From Chitinophaga fulva (lineage in GTDB: Bacteria; Bacteroidota; Bacteroidia; Chitinophagales; Chitinophagaceae): a DNA stretch of 64,000 nucleotides. Positions 32,805 through 42,428 of this stretch are shown piece after piece. The notes below the pieces were generated by a model, which had not been told where the DNA came from, did not search any database, and saw only the letters and a program-made list of their open reading frames with translations. A program made the position numbers and the translations under genes. Positions within the stretch are counted from its first letter, which is position 1, and every line of letters begins with the position of its first letter. The stretch lies in NCBI RefSeq assembly GCF_012927205.1, contig NZ_JABBGC010000002.1:620001-684000 (forward strand), written 5' to 3'.

Positions 32805-35003
32805 TTAAATCGTGATGTCAATGGCTTCCTGTATTGCCTGTAAACACAGCTGTTTCAGGGTGTAGAACAGTTCATTGGCCGTATCTGCGTTGTAGTTATT
32901 TTCGTCGGTCTGTTCAAACTGATCAAGAATAGGATAGAGGTGTGTTTCCAGCCCGGTGAAAGACACGGTTGTTTTGAGGTTGTGCGCGGTGGCCCGGATG
33001 CTCACAGGGTCATTGATGCTGATCGCATTTTTAAGCATGGCAAGGTCTTCTGGCAACTGTGTCACAAACTGTTGCAGCATGTTCTTTTCAAAGCCTTTAT
33101 CACCTTTGGAGAGTTCTCGCAGGTATTGCATGCTGAGCAGATGGGAATGTCCGTTTTCAAGAACGTGGGTAGCCGATGGCAGCATCTCCCGGGAAGTAAA
33201 CTTGCCGGTATATACCTGGATCATGCGGTACAACGTATTTTCATCTATTGGTTTGGAGATGTAGTCGCTCATGCCCATCTGGAGGCACTTTTCCCGTTCT
33301 CCTTCCATCGCGTGGGCTGTCATGGCAATGACAGGGATATTGGAATGCATTTCTTTCCGGATTTTGGCAACGGCGGAATAGCCGTCCATTTCCGGCATCT
33401 GTATGTCCATGAGCACGAGGTCGAACACTTGTTTTTCCAGTGCCTGTAGCGCTTCTTTGCCATTGTTGACCACCCGGTATTGCAACTGCCAGCTGCTGAG
33501 CAGATGACGCAGCAGGTTCTGGTTCATACGGTTGTCTTCCGCTACCAGTAGCCAGATATTGGGATGAATAGGAAGCTGGTCTTTTTCTGTATATAACGTC
33601 TCTGCGTTTTCCGGCATCATTTCTCCCAGCGTGTAGGGCAGTTCTACTTTGAACGTAGTACCTTTTCCGGGAGTGCTTTCCACAGAGATGAATCCATTTT
33701 GCAGTTCAATCAATTGTTTGACGATGGTCAGTCCGAGGCCGGTGCCGCCGTATTTGCGGGTGGTAGAGGCTTCTGCCTGGTTAAACCGGTCGAAGATACT
33801 GTCCAGCTGAGCGGCCTCAATGCCGATACCGGTGTCACTAACGGTGAAGAGTAAACGAACATTATTATCCTCGGCCCATGTTCTGGTCACGTGTATATCA
33901 ACTTCCCCTTCGGCGGTGAACTTAATGGCGTTGCTGGTAAGGTTGACCAGCACCTGCGTGAGGCGCATAACATCGCCGTAGAGGATGTCGGGTACTTCTT
34001 CGTGTATGGTAATATTAAGATGCAGGTGTTTCTCTTCCGCCTTGGCGTGGAAGAGGGTATCGATGGAATGCAGTACGCCGCGCAGGCTGAAAGAGGTAGC
34101 CTCAATGCGCATCATACCGGATTCTATTTTGGAGAGATCAAGGATATCGTTGATGATTTCGAGGAGATTATGCCCGGCGCCGGAGATGGCGTTAACATAT
34201 TCTTTTGATTTCTCATTCAGTGGCTGGGCTTGCAGCAGGTGGGTGAAGCCGAGCACGGCATTCATGGGCGTGCGTATCTCATGGCTCATATTGGCCAGGA
34301 ACTGGTCTTTCACGGCTGCCAGGTTTTTTTCCTGGCGCTGCGATTCATCCAGCGCTTCGATGAGCTGTTCCTGCCGGTGGATACGGCTGGTGATATACAG
34401 GAAGGCGAGCAGGCTGGTCAGACACGCAAAGAGCACCAGCACGGTGCCCCAGCTCTGTGCTTTTTGCCCGCTGGTATCGATGAGACGGGTGGTGCGGTTC
34501 ACTTCCGTTTGCCGCGTGGTGTCCAGCTGGTGAAGAATGCCGGTGATGGCTTCTCCCAGCCTTTTGCCCCGCTGATTGTTGATCATTTTTTCAGCGGCGC
34601 TTTTCCCGCTGCTGTAGAAGGTATCGAGGATCAGCAGGTTAAAACTGTTTTTCTCGTCCACCAGGTAATTGAGTTGGGTGAGCAGTTTCTCGGTGCTGTC
34701 GTTTTTAACAATTTTATTGATTTCCTTCAGATCGGATTTGATGATGGCTATTTCTATTTCAATGCCGGTAACATGGGTGGTGTCCTGTGAAATAACGGCT
34801 CCCCGCACTTTGCTGTCGGTTTTAGCGAGAGATGTTTGCAGCTTCTGAATTTCGTTTTTTACGTTCAGCTCCTGTAGCAGCTGTTCGTTACCGGATATGA
34901 GTTTCCGGATATTCTTGGCTGAATTGAATTGCAGTACCACGAATAAAATCATCCCTGTGATAAACAGGCCTAACAGGTAATATTTTATTCTTTTCGGCTG
35001 CAT
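32805..35003 (-). CDS. hybrid sensor histidine kinase with receiver and HPt domains
   Basis: Membrane sensor of 732 residues holding a whole phosphorelay. Two transmembrane helices (about 8-27 and 190-212) flank an extracytoplasmic helical sensor of CHASE3-like aspect. The kinase core follows with H241 in NMSHEIRTPMN, an N box (NLTSNAIKF), G1 (SDTGIGI) and G2 (GGTGLGLTIVKQ). A receiver has its phospho-acceptor at D533 (LVLMDIQMPEMDG). A C-terminal HPt domain has H674 in TAHNLKTT. The ATG at 35001-35003 is preferred over a TTG further up. It lies downstream of the LytTR regulator on the same strand. Confidence 0.93.
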   Translation of the reverse strand: MQPKRIKYYLLGLFITGMILFVVLQFNSAKNIRKLISGNEQLLQELNVKNEIQKLQTSLAKTDSKVRGAVISQDTTHVTGIEIEIAIIKSDLKEINKIVKNDSTEKLLTQLNYLVDEKNSFNLLILDTFYSSGKSAAEKMINNQRGKRLGEAITGILHQLDTTRQTEVNRTTRLIDTSGQKAQSWGTVLVLFACLTSLLAFLYITSRIHRQEQLIEALDESQRQEKNLAAVKDQFLANMSHEIRTPMNAVLGFTHLLQAQPLNEKSKEYVNAISGAGHNLLEIINDILDLSKIESGMMRIEATSFSLRGVLHSIDTLFHAKAEEKHLHLNITIHEEVPDILYGDVMRLTQVLVNLTSNAIKFTAEGEVDIHVTRTWAEDNNVRLLFTVSDTGIGIEAAQLDSIFDRFNQAEASTTRKYGGTGLGLTIVKQLIELQNGFISVESTPGKGTTFKVELPYTLGEMMPENAETLYTEKDQLPIHPNIWLLVAEDNRMNQNLLRHLLSSWQLQYRVVNNGKEALQALEKQVFDLVLMDIQMPEMDGYSAVAKIRKEMHSNIPVIAMTAHAMEGEREKCLQMGMSDYISKPIDENTLYRMIQVYTGKFTSREMLPSATHVLENGHSHLLSMQYLRELSKGDKGFEKNMLQQFVTQLPEDLAMLKNAISINDPVSIRATAHNLKTTVSFTGLETHLYPILDQFEQTDENNYNADTANELFYTLKQLCLQAIQEAIDITI

Positions 35004-35125
35004 GACATTATTAACGCTATTGAAGGAAAGGCGGTTCAAAATACGATAATAAAGGTCCGCGTATATAAATTATTGTTCAACGGGCAATAGGTATCGGTCA
35101 AAACGGAGAAATGGTCGTTAAACTG

Positions 35126-35821
35126 TTAAAGAAAGTTTAATTTATTGTTGAGGGCTGCTTTGTAGGTATCTGCGACCGGAATAGCGTTCTTTTGGATGAT
35201 GATATTGCCATCTTCGATGCTTTCTATTTTGTCCAGCGCCACCATATAAGAGCGGTGTACGCGCATGAACTTGTTGGCAGGCAGTTTTTCCTCCAGTGCT
35301 TTGAGGGTAGTATGAATGGCGTGAAATTTCTGTGCAGTATACAGCTTTACATAGTCGCCCATGGCTTCAAGGAAGAGGATATCTTCCGTCCGGATTTTTT
35401 TAAGGATGCCATTATCGCGGATGAAGACGAATTCGGTGTCGGACACCTGGATTTCGCGGTTGTTGCTGTCGATGATTTCCCGGGCTTTTTCGATGGCCTG
35501 GATAAAGCGGGCAGGGCTCACCGGTTTGATGAGATAATCGGCCACATTCAGCTCAAAAGCCTCTACCGCATAGTCTTTGTTGACCGTAGTAAAAATGATG
35601 ACCGGCCGTTTTTTGCCCAGGTTACGGGTCAGTTCAAGGCCGCTCATGCCCGGCATTTCGATGTCGAGCAGCAGCAGGTCGATTTTTTCCTTCTGGATAA
35701 GATTGTAGGCCTCCATGGCGCTGCTGCACTCGCCGGTCACATGCAGTTGTTCCACATGGCTGGCCAGCTGTTTCATGGCTGTGCGGGCGAGCTTATTATC
35801 GTCTACTATCAGGCAATTCAT
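35126..35821 (-). CDS. LytTR-family response regulator
   Basis: Response regulator of 231 residues with receiver domain (D7-D8, phospho-acceptor D53 in LLLLDIEMPGMSG, T78-equivalent in FTTVNKDYAVEAF) and a LytTR DNA-binding domain (about 125-231: FVFIRDNGILKKIRTEDILF, FHAIHTTLKALEEKLP, FMRVHRSYMVALDKI). This family usually pairs with LytS-type kinases, but the neighbour here is a hybrid HisKA kinase 122 bp downstream on the same strand. It is oriented away from the metal efflux operon. Confidence 0.93.
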   Translation of the reverse strand: MNCLIVDDNKLARTAMKQLASHVEQLHVTGECSSAMEAYNLIQKEKIDLLLLDIEMPGMSGLELTRNLGKKRPVIIFTTVNKDYAVEAFELNVADYLIKPVSPARFIQAIEKAREIIDSNNREIQVSDTEFVFIRDNGILKKIRTEDILFLEAMGDYVKLYTAQKFHAIHTTLKALEEKLPANKFMRVHRSYMVALDKIESIEDGNIIIQKNAIPVADTYKAALNNKLNFL

Positions 35822-35911
35822 GGGGCTAATTTAGGAACAAATCATAATATAAAATCATCTGGCCCGCAACAGAGATGCAGTTTTTCCTGAAGCATTTTTC
35901 TTTTTAAGTTT

Positions 35912-35919
35912 TACATTTG
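35912..35919 (+). promoter_or_regulatory. -7 promoter element for the DUF6660-efflux operon
   Basis: TACATTTG matches TAnnTTTG exactly. It ends only five bases before the ATG at 35925, so the transcript would be leaderless or nearly so unless translation starts at the next ATG, 35943. Confidence 0.5.
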
Positions 35920-35924
35920 TAAAT

Positions 35925-36233
35925 ATGAAATGGTTGATATACATGTTGAGCCTATATATCCTGGTGTTGTCCTGCATCCCATGCAACGACGCCCAGGCGG
36001 CAACTGTATATCAGTCGGCCGAAATAACCTCCACCGATACGCATCAGCATGAGGCAGCGGCAGATTTTTGTTCTCCGCTGTGTGTGTGCAGTTGCTGTAA
36101 CGTACAGGTAACACCAACGCCGGTCATCCATTTACCATATACCCACCGTCAGGTGCAGATCGTATTCCCGGTATTACCGGAAGCACCGCTGCCATTGTTG
36201 TACGCCACCATCTGGCAACCGCCCCAGTTGTAA
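35925..36233 (+). CDS. DUF6660 family small Cys/His-rich exported protein
   Basis: Exported protein of 102 residues. The signal peptide runs to about residue 26 (CIPCNDAQA). The mature part has H40, H42 and a cysteine cluster C49, C53, C55, C57 and C58 (FCSPLCVCSCC), well suited to bind soft metals, followed by a Pro-rich tail. Such genes sit directly before CzcA/CusA-type RND genes in Bacteroidota, as here (97-bp gap). A periplasmic metal-binding or sensing role is inferred. A second in-frame ATG at 35943 is also possible. Confidence 0.8.
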   Translation: MKWLIYMLSLYILVLSCIPCNDAQAATVYQSAEITSTDTHQHEAAADFCSPLCVCSCCNVQVTPTPVIHLPYTHRQVQIVFPVLPEAPLPLLYATIWQPPQL

Positions 36234-36329
36234 TCTCCCGTCCTTATTGTGTCTGATGATGCGCTGATGTGATGCCCTATGGCATGGCACGGCCACCATA
36301 CCCTCTTTTTACTACATACCAACCTATTT

Positions 36330-39300
36330 ATGCTGGATAAGATCATTCGTTTCTCTATCAGAAACAAGCTTATTGTAGGGATACTCGCGCTTGCACTGGT
36401 CGTGTGGGGTATCTTCTCACTGACACGGCTACCCGTAGACGCGGTGCCGGACATTACCAATAACCAGGTGCAGGTCATCACCCTGTCGCCCTCACTGGCG
36501 GCGCAGGAAGTAGAACGCCTGATCACCTTCCCGATTGAACAGACCATGGCGGTGATACCGGAGCTGAAAGAAGTACGTTCCATTTCCCGCTTTGGCCTGT
36601 CTGTGGTCACCATTGTATTTCATGATGACGTAGATATCTATTGGGCCCGCCAGCAGGTAAACGAGAAGCTGGGCGAGGCCAAATCCAATATTCCGCCGGG
36701 CATCGGCATGCCGGAGATGTCGCCGATATCCTCCGGTCTGGGTGAAATTTATCAGTATGTTGTCCATCCTGCCAAAGGCTACGAAAAAAAGTATGACGCC
36801 CGTGAACTGCGTACCATACAGGACTGGTACGTGCGGCGGCAACTGCTGGGTACGCCCGGCATTGCGGAGGTGAACAGCTTCGGCGGCCTGCTGAAACAGT
36901 ATGAAGTAGCGCTCAACCCTGATAAATTACGCAGCTACAATCTCAGCATCAGTGACGTGTTTACCGCGCTGCAAAAGAATAACGAAAACACTGGCGGCGC
37001 CTACATCGATAAAAAACCCAATGCCTACTTTATCCGCAGCGAAGGCCTGATAGGCAGCACCGCGGATATTGAGCGCATCGTGGTGAAAAACATTCCCAAC
37101 GGGCTGCCCATACTGATGCGTGACATCGGTACGGTGCAAATAGGCAGTGCCAACCGTTATGGCGCCCTTACCCGTAATGCCGACGGAGAGGCTGTTGGCG
37201 GCATCGTCATGATGCTGAAAGGCAAGAACTCCAACGAGGTGGTGAAGGCCGTGAAAGAAAGGGTGGAGCAGATCCGCAAGACACTGCCGGAAGGCGTGGT
37301 GATAGAGCCGTTCCTCGACCGCAGCGACTTTGTGGGCCGTGCCATTGGCACCGTGGAGAAGAACCTGGTAGAAGGCGCGCTCATCGTGATATTTGTGCTG
37401 GTGCTCTTCCTGGGCAACCTGCGTGCGGGTTTGATCGTAGCGTCAGTAATACCGCTGGCGATGTTGTTTGCCATTGCCATGATGCAATTGTTCGGTGTGT
37501 CGGGCAACCTGATGAGCCTTGGGGCTATTGACTTCGGGCTCATTGTGGATGGTGCGGTGATCATCGTGGAAGCCACGCTGCATCACCTTGTCAGCCGGGT
37601 GAAGGGCAAAGGGCCGGTGAAGCTTACCCGGGAGGAAATGGATGAGGAAGTATATACCTCTGCTATCCGTATCCGTAGCTCGGCGGCTTTCGGAGAGATC
37701 ATCATTCTCATTGTATACCTGCCCATTCTGGCGCTGGTAGGCATAGAAGGCAAGATGTTCCGTCCGATGGCGCAGACCGTGTCTTTCGCCATCCTGGGCG
37801 CCTTCATTTTGTCGCTGACCTATGTGCCGATGATGTCGGCGCTGTTCCTGAACCGTCGCATATCTGACAAACCTACCATCGCAGACAGGATCATGGCGTT
37901 CTTTCATCGTATATACGATCCCGTTATCCGCAGGGCACTGACCCGTAAAGGTATCGTGACCAGCATTGCGGTGGCGTTGTTTGGGGTGGCACTGGTACTG
38001 TTTGGCCGCATGGGCGGGGAGTTTATCCCGACACTGGAAGAAGGTGATTTTGCGGTGGAGACCAGGTTGCTTACCGGCAGCTCTCTCTCAGAAACCATCG
38101 ATAAGGTGGGCAAAGCGTCAGACATCCTGATGAAAAAATTCCCGGAGGTAAAAGAAGTGATCGGTAAAATCGGTGCTGCGGAAATACCCACAGACCCTAT
38201 GCCGATGGAAGCCTGCGATCTGACCATCCTGTTGAAACCCAAGAAAGAATGGACCAGCGCCTCCAGCCGGGAAGAACTGGCCAATAAAATGCAGGAAGCA
38301 CTGGAAGCCATACCCGGTGTGAGCTTTGGCTTCTCACAACCCATACAGCTCCGCTTCAATGAACTGATCTCCGGCGTACGACAGGACGTGGGCATCAAAA
38401 TATTTGGGGAAGACCTGCCTACGCTGGCATCTCTCGCGCAAAAAATCGGAGGTATTGTGAGCCGTACCGATGGCGCGCGTGACCTGTACGTGGAACAGAT
38501 CGGCGGCCTGCAACAGATCGTTGTATCGATCAACAGAGACCGGATTGCACAGTACGGACTGGACATTGCCACCGTAAATGAAACCATCAACACGGCTTTC
38601 GCAGGGCAGAGCGCCGGACTGGTATATGAAGGCGAAAAGCGGTTCGACCTCGTAGTGAGGCTGGACCAGCAAAGCCGCCGGGATATCCGGGACGTACAGG
38701 GGCTTTATATCACCACACCTTCCGGCAACCAGGTGCCGCTGCAACAGCTGGCCACCGTGGAAATGGCCACCGGGCCTAACCAGGTACAGCGTGAAGACGC
38801 CAAACGGCGTATCATCGTTGGTTTCAACGTAAGAGGACGAGACATCGCCAGCGTAGTGAAAGATATAGAAGCCGCGATCGGCAAAGAAGTGAAACTGCCG
38901 ACAGGATACTTTATCCGCTACGGCGGCCAGTTTGAGAACCTGCGTGAGGCCAATGCGCGTTTAGCCATTGCCGTGCCCATAGCGCTGTTGCTCATCTTCG
39001 CCCTGCTGTATTTCACTTTTAGCTCCGTAAAACAGTCGCTGCTCATTTTTACGGCTATCCCCATGGCGGCCATCGGCGGCGTGTTTGCACTGCTGCTGCG
39101 TGGCATGCCGTTCAGCATCTCCGCCGGCGTGGGCTTCATTGCCTTGTTTGGCGTGGCCGTGCTTAATGGTATTGTACTGATAGGGGAGTTTAACCGGCTC
39201 AAAAAAGATGGCCTTACAGACTTGCAGGAAATTGTACTAAAGGGTACGGCCACACGTTTACGGCCGGTACTGATGACCGCCATGGTGGCGTCGCTGGGCT

Positions 39301-39461
39301 TCCTGCCGATGGCGTTGGCCACCAGTGCGGGCGCGGAAGTACAGCGGCCGCTGGCCACCGTGGTGATCGGCGGATTGATCACCTCTACCTTGCTCACCTT
39401 GCTGGTATTGCCCTGCTTGTACATCTATTCTGAAAAAATATTCCAAAAGCGTAACACATGA
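36330..39461 (+). CDS. czcA: heavy-metal RND efflux pump inner-membrane subunit (CzcA-type)
   Basis: Proton-driven exporter of 1043 residues with twelve transmembrane helices and two large periplasmic loops. The fourth-helix motif is IDFGLIVDGAVIIVEA with D401, D407 and E414, matching the proton-relay acids of the divalent-metal class (CzcA D402, D408, E415) rather than the copper/silver CusA type. FPIEQTMAVIPELKEVRSIS and the C-terminal GEFNRLKKDGLTDLQ regions also fit. It overlaps the TolC gene by 4 bp, so the pair is translationally coupled. Substrates are likely zinc, cobalt, cadmium or nickel (inference). The ATG at 36330 gives the proper first helix. Confidence 0.94.
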   Translation: MLDKIIRFSIRNKLIVGILALALVVWGIFSLTRLPVDAVPDITNNQVQVITLSPSLAAQEVERLITFPIEQTMAVIPELKEVRSISRFGLSVVTIVFHDDVDIYWARQQVNEKLGEAKSNIPPGIGMPEMSPISSGLGEIYQYVVHPAKGYEKKYDARELRTIQDWYVRRQLLGTPGIAEVNSFGGLLKQYEVALNPDKLRSYNLSISDVFTALQKNNENTGGAYIDKKPNAYFIRSEGLIGSTADIERIVVKNIPNGLPILMRDIGTVQIGSANRYGALTRNADGEAVGGIVMMLKGKNSNEVVKAVKERVEQIRKTLPEGVVIEPFLDRSDFVGRAIGTVEKNLVEGALIVIFVLVLFLGNLRAGLIVASVIPLAMLFAIAMMQLFGVSGNLMSLGAIDFGLIVDGAVIIVEATLHHLVSRVKGKGPVKLTREEMDEEVYTSAIRIRSSAAFGEIIILIVYLPILALVGIEGKMFRPMAQTVSFAILGAFILSLTYVPMMSALFLNRRISDKPTIADRIMAFFHRIYDPVIRRALTRKGIVTSIAVALFGVALVLFGRMGGEFIPTLEEGDFAVETRLLTGSSLSETIDKVGKASDILMKKFPEVKEVIGKIGAAEIPTDPMPMEACDLTILLKPKKEWTSASSREELANKMQEALEAIPGVSFGFSQPIQLRFNELISGVRQDVGIKIFGEDLPTLASLAQKIGGIVSRTDGARDLYVEQIGGLQQIVVSINRDRIAQYGLDIATVNETINTAFAGQSAGLVYEGEKRFDLVVRLDQQSRRDIRDVQGLYITTPSGNQVPLQQLATVEMATGPNQVQREDAKRRIIVGFNVRGRDIASVVKDIEAAIGKEVKLPTGYFIRYGGQFENLREANARLAIAVPIALLLIFALLYFTFSSVKQSLLIFTAIPMAAIGGVFALLLRGMPFSISAGVGFIALFGVAVLNGIVLIGEFNRLKKDGLTDLQEIVLKGTATRLRPVLMTAMVASLGFLPMALATSAGAEVQRPLATVVIGGLITSTLLTLLVLPCLYIYSEKIFQKRNT

Positions 39462-40693
39462 ATTTCCGTATAATCATATGCCTGCTATTTCCCATAGCGG
39501 CATTTTCCCAATCACAGCCGCTCACGATGGAACAGGCGGTGCAGCTGGCACTGGCCCAGAACAAAGGGTTACAGTCAGCCTCCGCCAACGTGGCGTATTA
39601 CAAAGACCTGACCCGTACCAGCGGGGAAGTGCCTAAGACAAGTGTGGCCCTGCAATATGGGCAATACAACAGCTATGTGCGCAACGATAACAACATCAGC
39701 GTGTCGCAGAGCATGCCGTTCCCCACTTTGTTTGGGGCCAAAAAGGCACTGGGCCAGGCACAGACCGAAAAGGCCGTATGGCAGAAAGCAGCCACGCAGA
39801 ATGAGCTGGTGTTCCAGGTAAAACAAGTATATGTGCAGTTGTTGTTCCTGCGCGAACAACGCGCCTTGCTCCACAGCCAGGACAGCCTGTTCACCAGCTT
39901 TTCGCGCAGCGCCGACTTACGTTATAAAACCGGCGAAAGCAGGTTGATAGAAAAAACAGCCGCTGAAGTACGTGTGCAGGAAATACGCAACCTGCTGCGA
40001 CAGAACGAGGCCGATGAAACCATTTTTATGGCGAGGCTGCAAGCGCTGCTGGGCAGCGCCACTCCGGTGACGATTGCCGGTACCACTATTCCCACGGCCA
40101 ATGCAGGCATACAGGAAGACTCTCAGGCAGTTGCAGACAATCCGCAGTTGCAGTTTGCCAAGCAGGATATTGCCATCGCGGAAAAACAGAAGAAAGTCAT
40201 CAGCAACAGCATACTGCCGGACCTCACCGTGGGCTATTTTAACCAGTCACTCATCGGCACAGGGCTGAATGCTTCCGGCACACCGCTGGCCACTGGCAGC
40301 AACCGTTTCCAGGGCTTCCAGGTAGGACTGGCATTGCCGCTGTGGCTTGGTCCTATGAAAGCACGTGTGCGGGCGGAGGAAAAGCAACAGCAGGCGGCCG
40401 GACTGTTTTATGATAACAGCGTGATGCAGCTGAAAAGCCAATACAGGCAAGCCGTGCAGGAGTTTGTAAAGCTGCGCAACAGCCTTGAATATTACACCGG
40501 TAATGCGTTGCCTAATGCTGACCAGCTACAGCAACAAACCGTGAAATCCTTTACACTGGGAGATATCGGCTATGCCGAATATTTCCTCAACCTGGAAAAG
40601 GTAATGGCCGTAAGACAAGGTTATCTGCAAACACGACATGACATCAAACAAGCTGAATTATATATCGCTTACCTCAGTGGGCATCAACTTTAA
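39458..40693 (+). CDS. TolC-family outer-membrane efflux protein (CzcC-type)
   Basis: Outer-membrane channel subunit of 411 residues. The signal peptide MNFRIIICLLFPIAAFSQ is followed by the two OEP repeats with long helices (about 23-200 and 215-400), including LTMEQAVQLALAQNKGLQSA and NPQLQFAKQDIAIAEKQKK. The ATGA overlap with the RND pump gene implies coupling. Together with the pump and adaptor it would form a channel across both membranes. Confidence 0.92.
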   Translation: MNFRIIICLLFPIAAFSQSQPLTMEQAVQLALAQNKGLQSASANVAYYKDLTRTSGEVPKTSVALQYGQYNSYVRNDNNISVSQSMPFPTLFGAKKALGQAQTEKAVWQKAATQNELVFQVKQVYVQLLFLREQRALLHSQDSLFTSFSRSADLRYKTGESRLIEKTAAEVRVQEIRNLLRQNEADETIFMARLQALLGSATPVTIAGTTIPTANAGIQEDSQAVADNPQLQFAKQDIAIAEKQKKVISNSILPDLTVGYFNQSLIGTGLNASGTPLATGSNRFQGFQVGLALPLWLGPMKARVRAEEKQQQAAGLFYDNSVMQLKSQYRQAVQEFVKLRNSLEYYTGNALPNADQLQQQTVKSFTLGDIGYAEYFLNLEKVMAVRQGYLQTRHDIKQAELYIAYLSGHQL

Positions 40694-40705
40694 AACCAAC
40701 CTCGT

Positions 40706-41890
40706 ATGAAAAAACGTTCATCTCATATATACGTAGCCGTTATCCTGTTGATGGCCGGCTTTGCCCTGGCATCCTGTGGCGGTAAAAAAGCACCGGCAAA
40801 TAAGGAAACGCCAGAACACGAACATGAAGAAGCCGAGAATACCGTGACGCTTACCGGCGAACAATTTAAAACAGCCGGTATTACTTTCGGGCTTCCGGAA
40901 AAGCGGGACATCAGCAGTGCCATTAAAGTGAACGGATTGCTGGACGTACCGCCCCAACAGGCCGTGAGCGTGTCTGTGCCTATGGGCGGCTTTATCCGTC
41001 AAACAACCATGTTGCAAGGGATGCCCGTGAAGAAAGGACAGGTGCTGGCTGTGCTGGAGAACATGGATTACATCCAGTTGCAGCAGGATTACCTGGATGC
41101 CCGCAGTCAGCTGGAATATGCCTCTACAGAATATACACGTCAACAGGAACTGTCCAAAGAGAATGTGAATGCGTTGAAGACCGTGCAGCAGGCGAAGGCC
41201 ACCTATGAGTCGTTGCTGGCCAGGGTAAAGGGATTGCGGGAAAAGCTCACGCTGATCAACATTAACCTGGCTGCGCTGGAAAGAGGAACTATCCAACGGA
41301 GCATCAGTGTATACGCACCTATCAGCGGATATGTAACACAGGTGAATGTGAACCTCGGCCAGTTTGTGAATCCCGCAGATGTGCTTTTCCGCATTGTGAA
41401 CACGGAGCATCTGCACGCTGAACTGACCGTATTTGAAAAAGACATTCCCCGGTTGAAGATTGGTCAGCCGGTACGGTTTACCCTCGCCAATGAAACGCGG
41501 CAACGTACCGCTACGGTACACCTGATCGGACGGGAGATAAGCGCTGACCGGACGGTAAGGGTGCACTGCCACCTGGAAGAAGAAGACACGCAGTTACTGC
41601 CCGGCACGTATCTGCAGGCCATGATAGAAGCCGGTGCGGCCAACGTACAGGCGTTGCCGGAAGCTGCGGTGGTGAGCTTCGAAAATAAAGCCTATGTGTT
41701 TGTGAAAGACTCCACCAGTACCGACAGTACCTTTCATTTCAAAATGCTGGAAGTACAGCAGGGGAGTAGTGAGCAGGGATATACTGAAGTCACCTTTCCT
41801 GATGGTGTACCAGCCAAAGAGATTGTGGTTAAAGGAGCATATGACCTCCTGGCCAAAATGAAGAACAGCGGGGAAGAGCATGGACACTAA
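40706..41890 (+). CDS. efflux RND periplasmic adaptor subunit (CzcB-type)
   Basis: Membrane-fusion protein of 394 residues. The lipoprotein signal has its cysteine at LASCGGKK (about residue 24). A His/Glu-rich stretch (EHEHEEAE) near 40 and a C-terminal GEEHGH are likely metal contacts. The barrel-sandwich and hairpin regions follow: VSVSVPMGGFIRQTTMLQGM, a coiled hairpin of about 120-190, and ISVYAPISGYVTQVNVNLGQ. It is the third gene of the efflux operon, giving the order pump, channel, adaptor. It ends in a strong terminator. Confidence 0.93.
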   Translation: MKKRSSHIYVAVILLMAGFALASCGGKKAPANKETPEHEHEEAENTVTLTGEQFKTAGITFGLPEKRDISSAIKVNGLLDVPPQQAVSVSVPMGGFIRQTTMLQGMPVKKGQVLAVLENMDYIQLQQDYLDARSQLEYASTEYTRQQELSKENVNALKTVQQAKATYESLLARVKGLREKLTLININLAALERGTIQRSISVYAPISGYVTQVNVNLGQFVNPADVLFRIVNTEHLHAELTVFEKDIPRLKIGQPVRFTLANETRQRTATVHLIGREISADRTVRVHCHLEEEDTQLLPGTYLQAMIEAGAANVQALPEAAVVSFENKAYVFVKDSTSTDSTFHFKMLEVQQGSSEQGYTEVTFPDGVPAKEIVVKGAYDLLAKMKNSGEEHGH

Positions 41891-41905
41891 GCACACTTTA
41901 CCTGA

Positions 41906-41940
41906 TACGACAAAGCCCGGACTTCCGGGCTTTTGTCGTA
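41906..41940 (+). terminator. terminator after the efflux operon
   Basis: Stem TACGACAAAGCCCGG with a short loop and its near-perfect complement, starting 15 bp past the stop. Confidence 0.8.
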
Positions 41941-41966
41941 TATTCCGGAATAAATTTCCCCATACA

Positions 41967-42428
41967 ATGAAACAATTCCTATTATCCGGGTTGTTGATAC
42001 TGCTGATGTCTACCGTCTATGCACAAACGCCAACAGCAGTTGATTTCCCAAAGCTAAACTGGTTGGAAGGTACATGGACGAAAAAAGTGTCGAGGCCGGA
42101 CAGATCAGGGTTTGAGCGTTGGGAGAAACTATCACCGTCTTCCCTGAAGGGTATTGGTGTAACCATGAAAGGGAATGATACCCTCTTTGTAGAAGGACTG
42201 CAATTGCAGACCAAGGAGAACGCGCTGTACTATGTGGCCGATGTAGCAGAAAACAAAAGCCTCACCTGGTTTAAGGTAATTGCGATTGATGCCGATGGTT
42301 TTACCTGCGAAGACCCTGAGCATGATTTCCCAAAGAAGATTGTCTATGCCAGAACGGGAGACACGCTGAAAGTGACAATTTCCGGCGATGGTAAATCGAT
42401 CGATTTTTTCTTTGAGAAGAAGAAGTGA
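41967..42428 (+). CDS. exported DUF6265 family protein
   Basis: Small exported protein of 153 residues. The signal peptide MKQFLLSGLLILLMSTVYAQ precedes a lipocalin-like DUF6265 domain (LNWLEGTWTKKVS, FERWEKLSPSSLKGIGVTMK, GLQLQTKENALYYVADVAEN, FTCEDPEHDFPKKIVYAR, ending DFFFEKKK). The function is unknown. The ATG at 41967 is chosen for the signal peptide. Its stop codon directly abuts that of the convergent APH-type gene. Confidence 0.88.
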   Translation: MKQFLLSGLLILLMSTVYAQTPTAVDFPKLNWLEGTWTKKVSRPDRSGFERWEKLSPSSLKGIGVTMKGNDTLFVEGLQLQTKENALYYVADVAENKSLTWFKVIAIDADGFTCEDPEHDFPKKIVYARTGDTLKVTISGDGKSIDFFFEKKK

